This document shows positions 1 through 7,051 of a DNA stretch of 36,597 bases, piece after piece. Below the pieces are notes generated by a model. It ran no database searches. It had not been told where the DNA came from and saw only the letters and a program-made list of their open reading frames with translations. Each line of letters begins with the position of its first letter. The stretch's first letter is position 1. Both the position numbers and the translations under genes were made by a program. The stretch comes from Candidatus Dojkabacteria bacterium (GTDB taxonomy: Bacteria > Patescibacteriota > Dojkabacteria > B142 > WJKM01), in assembly GCA_014729085.1 (NCBI GenBank), contig WJKM01000016.1:1-36597 (forward strand), written 5' to 3'.

Positions 1-327
1 ACGTTTTTTCTTACGAATTACACGGGAAGATTTACAGAATTTACAAAGTGGTTTTTAGTCATTTGGGTACCTAAATTAATTTAAAAAGTAAGTATAGCAA
101 GTATTTCAGAAGAAAACAGGGGGCGGAAATGGAACACTGCCAACTTATCCCCAACTAATACTAATTATTTAAGCTTCCACGAAGTTTATTTATTGAAGGC
201 TTTGCGTAGGTAAACAAATGAACTAGCAACTTTCCATTTATTTTAGTAAAGCTATCGCCTTATGGCTTATCACTAGATAATATTATAAAATATAAATATG
301 CAATTTAATTAAACACCAAATCATAAA
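1..327. other. Upstream intergenic stretch with possible 3' end of an off-window gene
   Basis: There is no complete gene here. On the plus strand, frame 2 is open from the left edge to a TAG at 56-58 (ending ITREDLQNLQSGF). This faintly resembles a bL28 C-terminus but is too short to assign. Bases 118-152 can fold as GGCGG pairing with CTGCC, flanked by GGG and CCC. Bases 170-188 form an 8-bp stem with a CAC loop (TAAGCTTC/GAAGTTTA, one G-U pair) followed by a T-rich run, which could terminate the upstream gene. The 280s are A/T-only and may hold a promoter for the next gene, but no convincing -35/-10 pair was found. Confidence 0.4.
170..188 (+). terminator. Possible terminator hairpin of the upstream off-window gene
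   Basis: An 8-bp stem with a 3-nt loop, TAAGCTTC-CAC-GAAGTTTA, contains one G-U pair and is followed by TTTATT. The T-run is interrupted, so this is only a candidate. Confidence 0.35.
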
Positions 328-2148
328 ATGAAAAAGAAAACAATAATTTTGTTTCTATTAGGTATTATTGTTTTAATCTCATTCTCCATTATCTGTCTAT
401 TAATTATTATTGTCCTTAAATTCATTCCTCAAGATCAAGTAATTTTAAATCTTTCTGCTCCTACGACTGTTCACACAGAGGAAGTCCCAAATTCAGGGCT
501 AGAGTTCACTATTGAAAGTCCTACATCGGATATTCATGGTACACAGATTACTATTCCACAAGAGGCATTATCAAAAAATCAGGAAATTACAATAAATACG
601 CAAAAAGTTAAAAATGTTAACCTTCCAAATTATGTAGACATTATAGGAGATGTTTTGGTATTTGAGGAAGAAGTTGATTTCGATGTACCAATTAAAATTA
701 TTGTTCCTTATTCTTCAGAAAATTTAGAAGATGGACAGATCGTTGCAGTATATGAATTGGATGAAGAGAATAATAGCTTAAATTCTACAACTACTGGTGC
801 AATTGATTTTGATAATGAGGAAGTAACTTTCTATACTACCCATTTTTCTAAATATGTACGTGCTACAGTTGCAGAAGAGAAGATACAAGCAGCACAAAAG
901 CACGGTTTTGATACTGGATTTAAACCATCTGAATATGGTTGGTATATTAAAAACTGGGGAAGTTTTGAGACAGTAGGCAATTGTATGGGAATGTCTGCAA
1001 TGGCTAAGTTTTATTATTACTATCGAAATAGAATAAATGGAAATTTTTATGATAAATTTCGTGTTGGTCTTGAGGATGAGGAGTTTGACGATATAACTGC
1101 ACAGCAATTGGCTGGTAGGGCAGATATAATTTTGGAGGATAAATTTGATAATTTTAAGAATGATACAAAAAGACTTGAATATAATTACCGTACAATTAAA
1201 GATTTGTATCCAAAATTAATACTTCAGAATATGGTTTTAACTGAGCAACCGGAAATGCTATATATAAGAAAGATAAAAAATTTGGGAAGAACGAAAGAAA
1301 CTACAACTTTTGTCCCATACAATAATCACGCTGTCTTGGCATATAAATATGAAAATGGAAAAATGTATTTTTATGATCCAAATTTTCCTTATCGTAAAGA
1401 TGGGAAAGCTAGAACAGTTGATTTTAGTTTTGAGAAAGGTTTTGGAACATATTATTCAGGTATAAATTCTGCTGAATCAAAATACACGTTTGATGCATTC
1501 ATACCGTTTGGAATGAATTTTATAATTCGCGAACGCAAACTTTATGAATTATTAAAAGACTCTTTTAATGGTTTTGAAGATGATTATTATCCTGAAATCA
1601 AAATAACAACAATTGAGCAAAAGAATTCAAACGTAATCAATATTAATGGAAAAGTAGAAGGAACAAGATATTTAAGCAATAGTTTGGGAAGGTTTGTGCA
1701 TGTATTTGTAGATACCTATGATCCATATACAGTTCATCCAGTAACGGAAGTCAATTCTCGCGGCCAATTTTCTTTAGATGTTAATGTCCCTAATACAGAT
1801 TATATCTTGCATATACTAGTTGCAGATCAAGGAGGTACTCAACAATGGTCTGCTTACAAAAAAATTGAAATGGATGAAAAAATTGAATCTTCTCCGGAAC
1901 CAACGGCTACATACGAAATAAAAAGCAGAATAGAAAGAATATGTGAAAATTTTACACCTATAGGCGGTGTTAATCAAAAATATTGTAAAGAATACAACAA
2001 TATAATGGGACTTGCATGCCAGAATATCGAGGAGATCGAAGTACTATCCGAAGAATATGATGATCAAGGTTTTTGGGATCAAATGGATGAGTATAAAGAC
2101 AAGTGCCAAGGGAAAGAAGCAGACTCTTATACTTTACATCCTAGTTAA
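328..2148 (+). CDS. Membrane-anchored surface protein with ZU5-like module and putative papain-like protease domain
   Basis: 606 aa. A short basic N-terminus and one hydrophobic segment (about residues 5-31) predict an N-terminal anchor with the rest outside. Residues about 58-178 read like a ZU5 module (ITIPQEALSKNQEITI, then a strand-rich stretch ending TTHFSKYV); the HFS triad at 172-174 matches the motif where ZU5 domains such as PIDD self-cleave. Residues about 200-400 hold C219 in GNCMGMSA, H334 in NNHAVLAYKY and D350 in FYDPNFP, the order expected of clan CA (papain-like) cysteine peptidases. A beta-sandwich-like part follows (about 425-515), then a tail with four cysteines (539, 553, 564, 593). 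Start ATG 328 has no Shine-Dalgarno. The downstream CYTH gene is 23 nt away, so the two may be co-transcribed. The fold calls are motif-level inferences and the substrate is unknown. Confidence 0.6.
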   Translation: MKKKTIILFLLGIIVLISFSIICLLIIIVLKFIPQDQVILNLSAPTTVHTEEVPNSGLEFTIESPTSDIHGTQITIPQEALSKNQEITINTQKVKNVNLPNYVDIIGDVLVFEEEVDFDVPIKIIVPYSSENLEDGQIVAVYELDEENNSLNSTTTGAIDFDNEEVTFYTTHFSKYVRATVAEEKIQAAQKHGFDTGFKPSEYGWYIKNWGSFETVGNCMGMSAMAKFYYYYRNRINGNFYDKFRVGLEDEEFDDITAQQLAGRADIILEDKFDNFKNDTKRLEYNYRTIKDLYPKLILQNMVLTEQPEMLYIRKIKNLGRTKETTTFVPYNNHAVLAYKYENGKMYFYDPNFPYRKDGKARTVDFSFEKGFGTYYSGINSAESKYTFDAFIPFGMNFIIRERKLYELLKDSFNGFEDDYYPEIKITTIEQKNSNVININGKVEGTRYLSNSLGRFVHVFVDTYDPYTVHPVTEVNSRGQFSLDVNVPNTDYILHILVADQGGTQQWSAYKKIEMDEKIESSPEPTATYEIKSRIERICENFTPIGGVNQKYCKEYNNIMGLACQNIEEIEVLSEEYDDQGFWDQMDEYKDKCQGKEADSYTLHPS

Positions 2149-2171
2149 TATTTCCAATTTTAGAGTCAATT

Positions 2172-2696
2172 ATGAAAAATATTGAAATTAAAGCAAGATG
2201 TAAGAATTTAAATATTATTAGAAAGATATTAAAAGAAGAGAAAGCAAAAGATATAAGTAAGTCTGAGCAGATAGATACGTACTTTAATTCAATTAATGCT
2301 AGGCTTAAGCTAAGAGAGATCAACGGAAAAGAATTTATACTTATTCAATATAATAGAGCAAATAAAAAGAGTTCCAAGTTTAGCGATTACAAAATATACA
2401 AAACTGAGTCGCCAGAGGATCTTAAGGAATGTTTAAAACGTTCCTTGGGTATAAAAGTCATAGTGGAAAAGATACGAGAGCTTTACGAAATAGATAGTAC
2501 CCGTATACATCTAGATGAGGTGAATAATTTAGGTACATTTTTAGAACTTGAAACAGTAGTGAAAAATGAACTGGACACAAAAAAATATAAGCAAGAGAAT
2601 AAGAGAATTAAAAATTTGTTAGGAATAAAAAATTCCAATTTAATAGAAAGTTCATATAGTGATCTTTTATTAAAACGAAGACGTAAAGTTAATTAA
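2172..2696 (+). CDS. CYTH-domain protein (class IV adenylate cyclase / triphosphatase-like)
   Basis: 174 aa, the usual length of single-domain CYTH proteins. The N-terminus NIEIKAR matches the ExExK signature except that the first Glu is Asn. Later signatures are present: QIDTYF, ARLKLRE, the basic central strand, IHLDEVNNLGTFLELE (the family's hLDxVxxLGxFhExE strand) and a Tyr/Ser-rich C-terminal helix ending SYSDLLL. CYTH enzymes bind a triphosphate and metal in a beta-tunnel; members are adenylate cyclases (CyaB), thiamine triphosphatases or inorganic triphosphatases, and sequence alone does not decide which. The loss of the first acidic residue of ExExK may alter metal binding. It lies 23 nt after the surface-protein gene and converges with the minus-strand operon. 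Confidence 0.8.
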   Translation: MKNIEIKARCKNLNIIRKILKEEKAKDISKSEQIDTYFNSINARLKLREINGKEFILIQYNRANKKSSKFSDYKIYKTESPEDLKECLKRSLGIKVIVEKIRELYEIDSTRIHLDEVNNLGTFLELETVVKNELDTKKYKQENKRIKNLLGIKNSNLIESSYSDLLLKRRRKVN

Positions 2697-2745
2697 ATGG
2701 GGTTATACAAATTCAAACTATCAGTTGTCCAACCAGAATTTCAAT

Positions 2746-3525
2746 TTATTCTGAAGTAAATTTCGCTCCAACAAAATTATAGTACTCAACACCTGAGGGT
2801 TGGCTCTGCCCACCAGCAATTCGTTCGAGAATATCAGGTGATATTGGCGGAGGATTTTTAATATTATGTAAAAGAGTTGTGGGATCAACAACTGTTGGTA
2901 CAGCTATTTCTACCCCATTAATTGTTTTTACATGAAAATCCTGACCTGTTTCGACTGGATGTAAAGGATCATATAAATTTGTACCATAACCTATTAATGC
3001 AAGAGGACCATCTTCTCTACCTGTATAATAAGCCTTGTAGCCGTCTACTGGCCCTGTATTTGGAAGTTTAAAGACAACTGAACGCTCGGGTTGGTGTTCT
3101 TCTAATTCTTGATAACGATGTAGTGTATCAGGTTCTTGTCCACGAAATCCTAGGTTGCCTTTACTTATATGTTCCATTCTTTTAATTACCCCATCAACCC
3201 CTACTACTACGCCTACAGCTGGAAGTATCCCGGATTCTCCTGCACTATCGGGAAGTGGATAAGATCTAAGTTTATAATCATCTGACCACCAAGGTTTTTC
3301 GGTTGGTCGGAACAAACATGTTTCTACTTCTGTTCTCCCATCTCTGAATCTATGTCTATCAATTTCATATTCTTGGGTTCTTGAATGATTTTCAGTTCCC
3401 AGCGTAGCGTTTATTGTCTCTATGGGCCAATCTCCAAATAGCCATGGGGGAGTAATAGCAAATCTAGGCTCAACACCGGGAATAGTTAATTCTTGTAAAT
3501 TTGGGGGGCATGATAAATTCTCCAT
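2746..3525 (-). CDS. Hypothetical protein, last gene of the kinase/HAD operon
   Basis: 259 aa, not recognised. No signal peptide, transmembrane segment or cysteine pair is evident, so it is probably cytosolic. It is rich in Pro, Gly, Glu and His and poor in Lys, unlike most neighbours but like the kinase and permuted HAD upstream. Its first five residues (MENLS) match those of the permuted HAD. Aromatic/glycine-rich patches (KAYYTGREDGPLALIGYGTN) suggest a folded enzyme or ligand-binding domain. The start ATG at 3523-3525 is preceded by AGGA nine bases upstream, one of the few Shine-Dalgarno-like sites in the window, and lies inside a 16-bp inverted repeat. A 69-nt gap separates it from the upstream HAD gene. 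Confidence 0.75.
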   Translation of the reverse strand: MENLSCPPNLQELTIPGVEPRFAITPPWLFGDWPIETINATLGTENHSRTQEYEIDRHRFRDGRTEVETCLFRPTEKPWWSDDYKLRSYPLPDSAGESGILPAVGVVVGVDGVIKRMEHISKGNLGFRGQEPDTLHRYQELEEHQPERSVVFKLPNTGPVDGYKAYYTGREDGPLALIGYGTNLYDPLHPVETGQDFHVKTINGVEIAVPTVVDPTTLLHNIKNPPPISPDILERIAGGQSQPSGVEYYNFVGAKFTSE

Positions 3526-3563
3526 AGTAATCCTATTAACACATAATATGGAGAATATATCAT
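3510..3563 (-). promoter_or_regulatory. Inverted repeat enclosing the start codon of the 259-aa gene
   Basis: ATGATAAATTCTCCAT (3510-3525) and ATGGAGAATATATCAT (3548-3563) are complementary at 15 of 16 positions and separated by 22 nt. In the minus-strand mRNA this is a long hairpin whose 3' arm starts with the ATG, while the AGGA Shine-Dalgarno-like site lies in the loop. It could gate translation or act as a DNA operator. Confidence 0.5.
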
Positions 3564-3594
3564 AAGGGAATTTAGATTATAAAATAATACTATG

Positions 3595-4926
3595 TTAACC
3601 TAGCAGACTTTCCAATAAAAATCTATGTTTATGTACAAATTCATAAAGTCCATTTTTCATAATATGTTTGGCAGCGGCGAGATTGTGACCTTTTGTATCA
3701 TCAAAAGGGAGCCCAATTGATAAACCTACTCCGGCAGCTCTTATTGCAATAGTTCCAGATTCACTGTCTTCAAACCCTATTACATATTTAAATTCTTTCT
3801 GAGGTATCCCAAGTTTATACAAGGCTATGCTATAGAGATCTCTGTGAGGCTTTAGTCTAATCTCATGCGAGTCATCCGCAGTTACAACAACATCATAAAA
3901 GCTATTGTAACTTGAAAATATTTTTAAGGCTTTTTGTTTTACTTTAGAGCTAACATTCCAATGTTTAATGTCTGAATTTATTTTTCTAAAAATTTCAGTT
4001 AAAACAATATCTGCCTCATAAAATATTGAAGAAGTAACAAGCCCAATTTTTACAGGGTTATCTTGAAAATACTTGCCCAGTCTTTTCAGTACTGATTTTT
4101 CCTCACTATTTTTTCCAAAATATTCAGCCTCTTCTCCAAGTACTCCTTTTATTAATGGCAGGAATGTAGAAATGTAGTTCATAGGTTTAATTAATGCCTT
4201 CCCAGCCGTTAATTTTGTAGACAACTCTTGAGACTTTCCATTTGAAATTTGTTTTAGGATTTGATGGTAGTTTGCATAGTAAATATCAATAGCAGCCTTA
4301 ACTTTATATTCAAATCTATTTAGGTTGATTTTCCCCATATTTTTCAGGCATTTTATTATAATTGATTTAGGATTTTTAAATTTTGAAATATCTTGACCAA
4401 TTATATTTTCTAGAATTTGATAAGTACCTGTATTTTTCGAATTTGCTATAACCTCATTTTTTCTTTTTTGGTCCGCACTGTTTTTTACTGTCCATAAAAC
4501 AGCTTCTATATATTTTTTTATAAATTCTTTGGTGTCTATATCTTCTTGGTATTTATTTATGAGATACTCAACATGTTTGGTAGTACTGTTTCCAATTATA
4601 TTTGGATAATCCTTTTTCTGATCTAATTTTTCAATATTATGGTTAGTTATTAACCTAATCATCTCTGCAAGGGAATATAGACACAAGGTTTCTGTCGTAG
4701 TTGTTGTGCCATCCATATCAGTGAGAATAGCGCAAATTTTTTTCAGTGGAATTTTTGCTTGTGCCAAAGGGTATATTTCAAATTTTGGATATACACCTGA
4801 AGGATTTTGTACAATAGCAAACTCGGAGGTTTGATATAGATTATTTGCTATATTTTGCTTTAGAGTTTTAGTGATAGCATTTTTAAGGTCTTTATTTTGA
4901 AGCTTATCCAACCCAATAATTTTCAT
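3595..4926 (-). CDS. HAD-superfamily hydrolase with a very large cap insert
   Basis: 443 aa, about twice a typical HAD phosphatase. All four HAD motifs are in the normal order: motif I DMDGT (D70, D72), motif II LVTSS (about 296-300), motif III Lys in LKPHRDLY (K359) and motif IV GFEDSESG (E386, D387). The roughly 220 residues between motifs I and II form a helical C1-type cap, far longer than in phosphoglycolate-phosphatase-like enzymes; a 60-residue N-terminal extension precedes the core. The C-terminal half resembles beta-phosphoglucomutase/sugar-phosphatase HADs. It is Lys/Asn/Ile-rich like the host genome, in contrast to its three operon partners. It lies 48 nt after the permuted HAD. 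A sugar-phosphate substrate is inferred from the neighbouring kinase. Confidence 0.85.
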   Translation of the reverse strand: MKIIGLDKLQNKDLKNAITKTLKQNIANNLYQTSEFAIVQNPSGVYPKFEIYPLAQAKIPLKKICAILTDMDGTTTTTETLCLYSLAEMIRLITNHNIEKLDQKKDYPNIIGNSTTKHVEYLINKYQEDIDTKEFIKKYIEAVLWTVKNSADQKRKNEVIANSKNTGTYQILENIIGQDISKFKNPKSIIIKCLKNMGKINLNRFEYKVKAAIDIYYANYHQILKQISNGKSQELSTKLTAGKALIKPMNYISTFLPLIKGVLGEEAEYFGKNSEEKSVLKRLGKYFQDNPVKIGLVTSSIFYEADIVLTEIFRKINSDIKHWNVSSKVKQKALKIFSSYNSFYDVVVTADDSHEIRLKPHRDLYSIALYKLGIPQKEFKYVIGFEDSESGTIAIRAAGVGLSIGLPFDDTKGHNLAAAKHIMKNGLYEFVHKHRFLLESLLG

Positions 4927-4974
4927 TGTTGATATTTTAATATTTAATATAATTCTAATAAGAATTCTTCAAGG

Positions 4975-5715
4975 TTACAATCGATTAAAAGTTTCTGTGA
5001 ATGCATCTCGTGTTTTTTGATGGTCGATTAATGTATAGTCAAGATCTACACCAAAAAAAGTTCCAGGTGCAGTACGTATATCATCCAAACTCTGGACAGG
5101 TTGTATAAAGGGTGGCAGATCAGCATGAATACCTTTACGATCTATCAAGAATAGTTGAAAAGGTATTTCATCTTTTAAAACCTCTGCTGCCATTTCTAGA
5201 TTGCTAGGCCGATCTTCTACAATGGCAATTTGTTCAAATCCGTATTCAGGTAATATTTGAGTTAGAGGTTCCAATGTTTGGGTTTTAGCTACTCCTCCGA
5301 TTACTGGGTTAAAGCCCATTACAGCAAGTTCGTCTGTCCAGGAACTCCCTGTTAGATCTCTTCTTTGTCTATCTAGTAAAGTTTGCCAATTTGTTGCATT
5401 GAATTTATCGACTTGGTATCCAGACATAGGACCAAGAGTAAAAGCTGGATCTAGTTCACCTTGGGTCCATATTGCAAAATTAATATCAGGTTGAGTTATA
5501 AGCTGTTGTACAAATGGTAAGGAATCCGAGTAAGGAAAAACTTGAGGGTGTTGAAAGATATCCAAGGCTTGCGATTCAGGTATTCGCCCCTTGCTTTTCT
5601 CTGCAATGAGTTGTGCAGCCCGTGCCGGTATAAATGCTCCATCATAAGCGGATGTAACTTGTCTGTATATATCAGGGAAATAAATTTGTCCAGTTGGTAT
5701 GCTTAAGTTTTCCAT
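4975..5715 (-). CDS. HAD phosphatase with circularly permuted motif order
   Basis: 246 aa. Motif II (AIWTQGE, T84), the motif III Lys (GGVAKT, K144) and motif IV (AIVEDRPSN, E167/D168) appear in that order, but the nucleophile motif I, FFGVDLDYTLID (D224, D226), comes last, 20 residues before the stop. In ordinary HADs motif I is at the N-terminus. The first 50 residues here (YRQVTSAYDGAFIPARAAQ) look like the C1-cap helices that normally follow motif I, so joining C-terminus to N-terminus would recreate a standard HAD. This is best read as a circular permutation, not a truncation. The start ATG directly abuts the TAA of the sugar kinase, so translation is probably coupled. Only seven lysines and many Gln/Pro mark it as compositionally foreign. 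Confidence 0.8.
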   Translation of the reverse strand: MENLSIPTGQIYFPDIYRQVTSAYDGAFIPARAAQLIAEKSKGRIPESQALDIFQHPQVFPYSDSLPFVQQLITQPDINFAIWTQGELDPAFTLGPMSGYQVDKFNATNWQTLLDRQRRDLTGSSWTDELAVMGFNPVIGGVAKTQTLEPLTQILPEYGFEQIAIVEDRPSNLEMAAEVLKDEIPFQLFLIDRKGIHADLPPFIQPVQSLDDIRTAPGTFFGVDLDYTLIDHQKTRDAFTETFNRL

Positions 5716-6840
5716 TTATAGAGTATCAAAATGAAAATCTAAATTACAAAGTGCCTGATTTAATAAATCTGAGTTTAGTGTCTTTGTACCTGGTATTCCA
5801 GCAGCTGCTCCTCCAATAGCTCCTGCAGCAATTAAAGCGGATTCAGGTTCTATTCCAAGTTGATCGGCCAGACCTATTGCTGTAATTACAGCATCGCCAC
5901 ATCCAGAAGGATATAAGGGAGGGGTATTCCCAGTAAAAGATGGAGAGTGTAGTATTTCTCCGTTATTTTGTCTCCAGAATATTCCATCCTGATCTAGTTT
6001 AAATACTGCATTCGTGCCAGGTAAAATTCTATCTAATCTTTGGTACGCTAATTTAATCTGTTCTGCTAAAGCAACAGGATCTTCCATGCTTAAATCTACT
6101 TCTAAACCTTCCATTGTTTCGTTTCTATTTGGAAATAAAGTCATCCCGGATATAGGACTATATTTATTAAATTTACCACGCGGATCAACCCAGATTGATC
6201 TTTGTGCGTTTTCATTTGTCCCAATAGCTTGTAACACTTGTGGTGTCACTGTGCCTCTGCCATAATCACTGATAGTTAATGGAGCTGAATGTTCAGATAA
6301 TACAGGTTGGACTTGTTGAAGCAAGGCATCAAAATATTCTGGAGAATGCCCTGAGCCCCATTTCTTTTGATCGTCTGTTCTTATAATCGATCCGTCAGGA
6401 CCTATTATACGGGTTTTCATTACAATTGGTTGGTCTGGGTTAAATATGATTCCATCCTGATGTACATGCGGAGGTAGAGAACTAAGTAGATCAACAATTG
6501 GAGCTTGGAGCCCCTTTGGAGAATTTCCGACAACAGAAAATGCATGTACTTGTCCATAATTATTTGCTAATCCACTGAGAACATTCCCTCCTCCTCCAAG
6601 ACACCAATCCATTGGAGATTCGACAAGAAAGTTTGGACCACCTTCCCTGCATCGCCCTACATGTCTTCCCCATGCAAAGCCATCTGTTATTATATCTCCC
6701 AGAAAGTTCATTTCATATCCTCTTTCGCTTGGTGGTTTTAATTGTTCAGCCTGCATTGCACATATAGCTTCACGTCCCCCTATGAAACTTTGAGCTTCTT
6801 TAGTATGAATAATTCCAGGTAATTGTGTCAGTTCTTGCAT
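5716..6840 (-). CDS. PfkB-family carbohydrate kinase, RfaE/HldE-kinase-like
   Basis: 374 aa. Ribokinase-fold signatures: LGGGGNVLSGLA (about 81-92, the sugar-site glycine motif), MKTRIIGPDGSIIRTDD (lid/substrate strands typical of RfaE), TISDYGRG (189-196, RfaE has SDYgKG), SIWVDPRGKFNKY (215-227), LFPNRNET and the anion-hole/catalytic-base motif SGCGDAV (312-318; usually TGAGDT). RfaE kinases phosphorylate D-glycero-beta-D-manno-heptose-7-phosphate at C1, after which a HAD phosphatase removes the 7-phosphate; the kinase-HAD order here fits such a pair, but the true sugar is unknown. The RfaE nucleotidyltransferase domain is absent. It is first in a four-gene minus-strand unit, is lysine-poor, and a hairpin sits just before its ATG. 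Confidence 0.8.
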   Translation of the reverse strand: MQELTQLPGIIHTKEAQSFIGGREAICAMQAEQLKPPSERGYEMNFLGDIITDGFAWGRHVGRCREGGPNFLVESPMDWCLGGGGNVLSGLANNYGQVHAFSVVGNSPKGLQAPIVDLLSSLPPHVHQDGIIFNPDQPIVMKTRIIGPDGSIIRTDDQKKWGSGHSPEYFDALLQQVQPVLSEHSAPLTISDYGRGTVTPQVLQAIGTNENAQRSIWVDPRGKFNKYSPISGMTLFPNRNETMEGLEVDLSMEDPVALAEQIKLAYQRLDRILPGTNAVFKLDQDGIFWRQNNGEILHSPSFTGNTPPLYPSGCGDAVITAIGLADQLGIEPESALIAAGAIGGAAAGIPGTKTLNSDLLNQALCNLDFHFDTL

Positions 6841-6849
6841 AAAAAATTT

Positions 6850-6870
6850 GGATATTAGTAAATAATATCC
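6850..6870 (-). promoter_or_regulatory. Hairpin with T-run directly before the sugar-kinase start
   Basis: In the minus strand, GGATATTA-TTTAC-TAATATCC is a perfect 8-bp stem with a 5-nt loop, followed by AAATTTTTT and then the kinase ATG. The stem plus U-run looks like an attenuator/terminator placed in the leader, or a structure controlling initiation. Confidence 0.45.
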
Positions 6871-6911
6871 ATCAAAAGTAATCTCATGTTGTGTGTTAAA
6901 ATGCTTTAGTG

Positions 6912-6917
6912 AGTATA
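6912..6917 (-). promoter_or_regulatory. Possible -10 of the kinase/HAD operon
   Basis: TATACT on the minus strand lies about 70 nt upstream of the kinase ATG. No good -35 is present; the first of the 11-bp-phased repeats (6939-6949) occupies that area, so an activator-dependent promoter is possible. Confidence 0.3.
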
Positions 6918-6938
6918 AAATTAAAATTTTCGTTTTAC

Positions 6939-6982
6939 TTGATAAATTTCTGGGATTATTCTGATATTTTTCTGATATTCCA
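6939..6982. promoter_or_regulatory. Four direct repeats with exact 11-bp spacing (PhoB-box-like operator)
   Basis: TTGATAAA (6939), CTGGGATT (6950), CTGATATT (6961) and CTGATATT (6972) begin exactly 11 bp apart, each followed by a three-base spacer (ttt/att/ttt/cca). OmpR/PhoB-type winged helices bind head-to-tail direct repeats of about one helical turn, and the gene starting 73 bp downstream encodes such a domain. The array sits between two divergent transcription units, just upstream of a TATAAT at 6992. Confidence 0.6.
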
Positions 6983-6991
6983 GTTTTTTTA

Positions 6992-6997
6992 TATAAT
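6992..6997 (+). promoter_or_regulatory. -10 of the winged-helix STAND-like gene
   Basis: A perfect TATAAT lies 12 bp after the last direct repeat. The -35 region has no TTGACA-like hexamer and is occupied by the repeats, as in activator-dependent OmpR/PhoB promoters. The implied leader is about 45 nt. Confidence 0.55.
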
Positions 6998-7051
6998 ACT
7001 CACCATAAATATAAGTAGACGAAGGTTAAAAAAGAATTTACCAAAACTTTA

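Noticed and set aside
1-58. 3' end of rpmB (bL28)
   Set aside because: Only 18 residues (ending LQNLQSGF) are visible and the similarity is too weak to name the gene.
2697-2745. Terminator between the convergent CYTH and 259-aa genes
   Set aside because: No stem with adequate pairing and no T-run on either strand was found.
4975-5715. Pseudogene or frameshifted tandem HAD pair
   Set aside because: The frame is intact from an ATG coupled to the kinase stop to a TAA, and all four catalytic motifs occur once each; permutation explains this better than decay.
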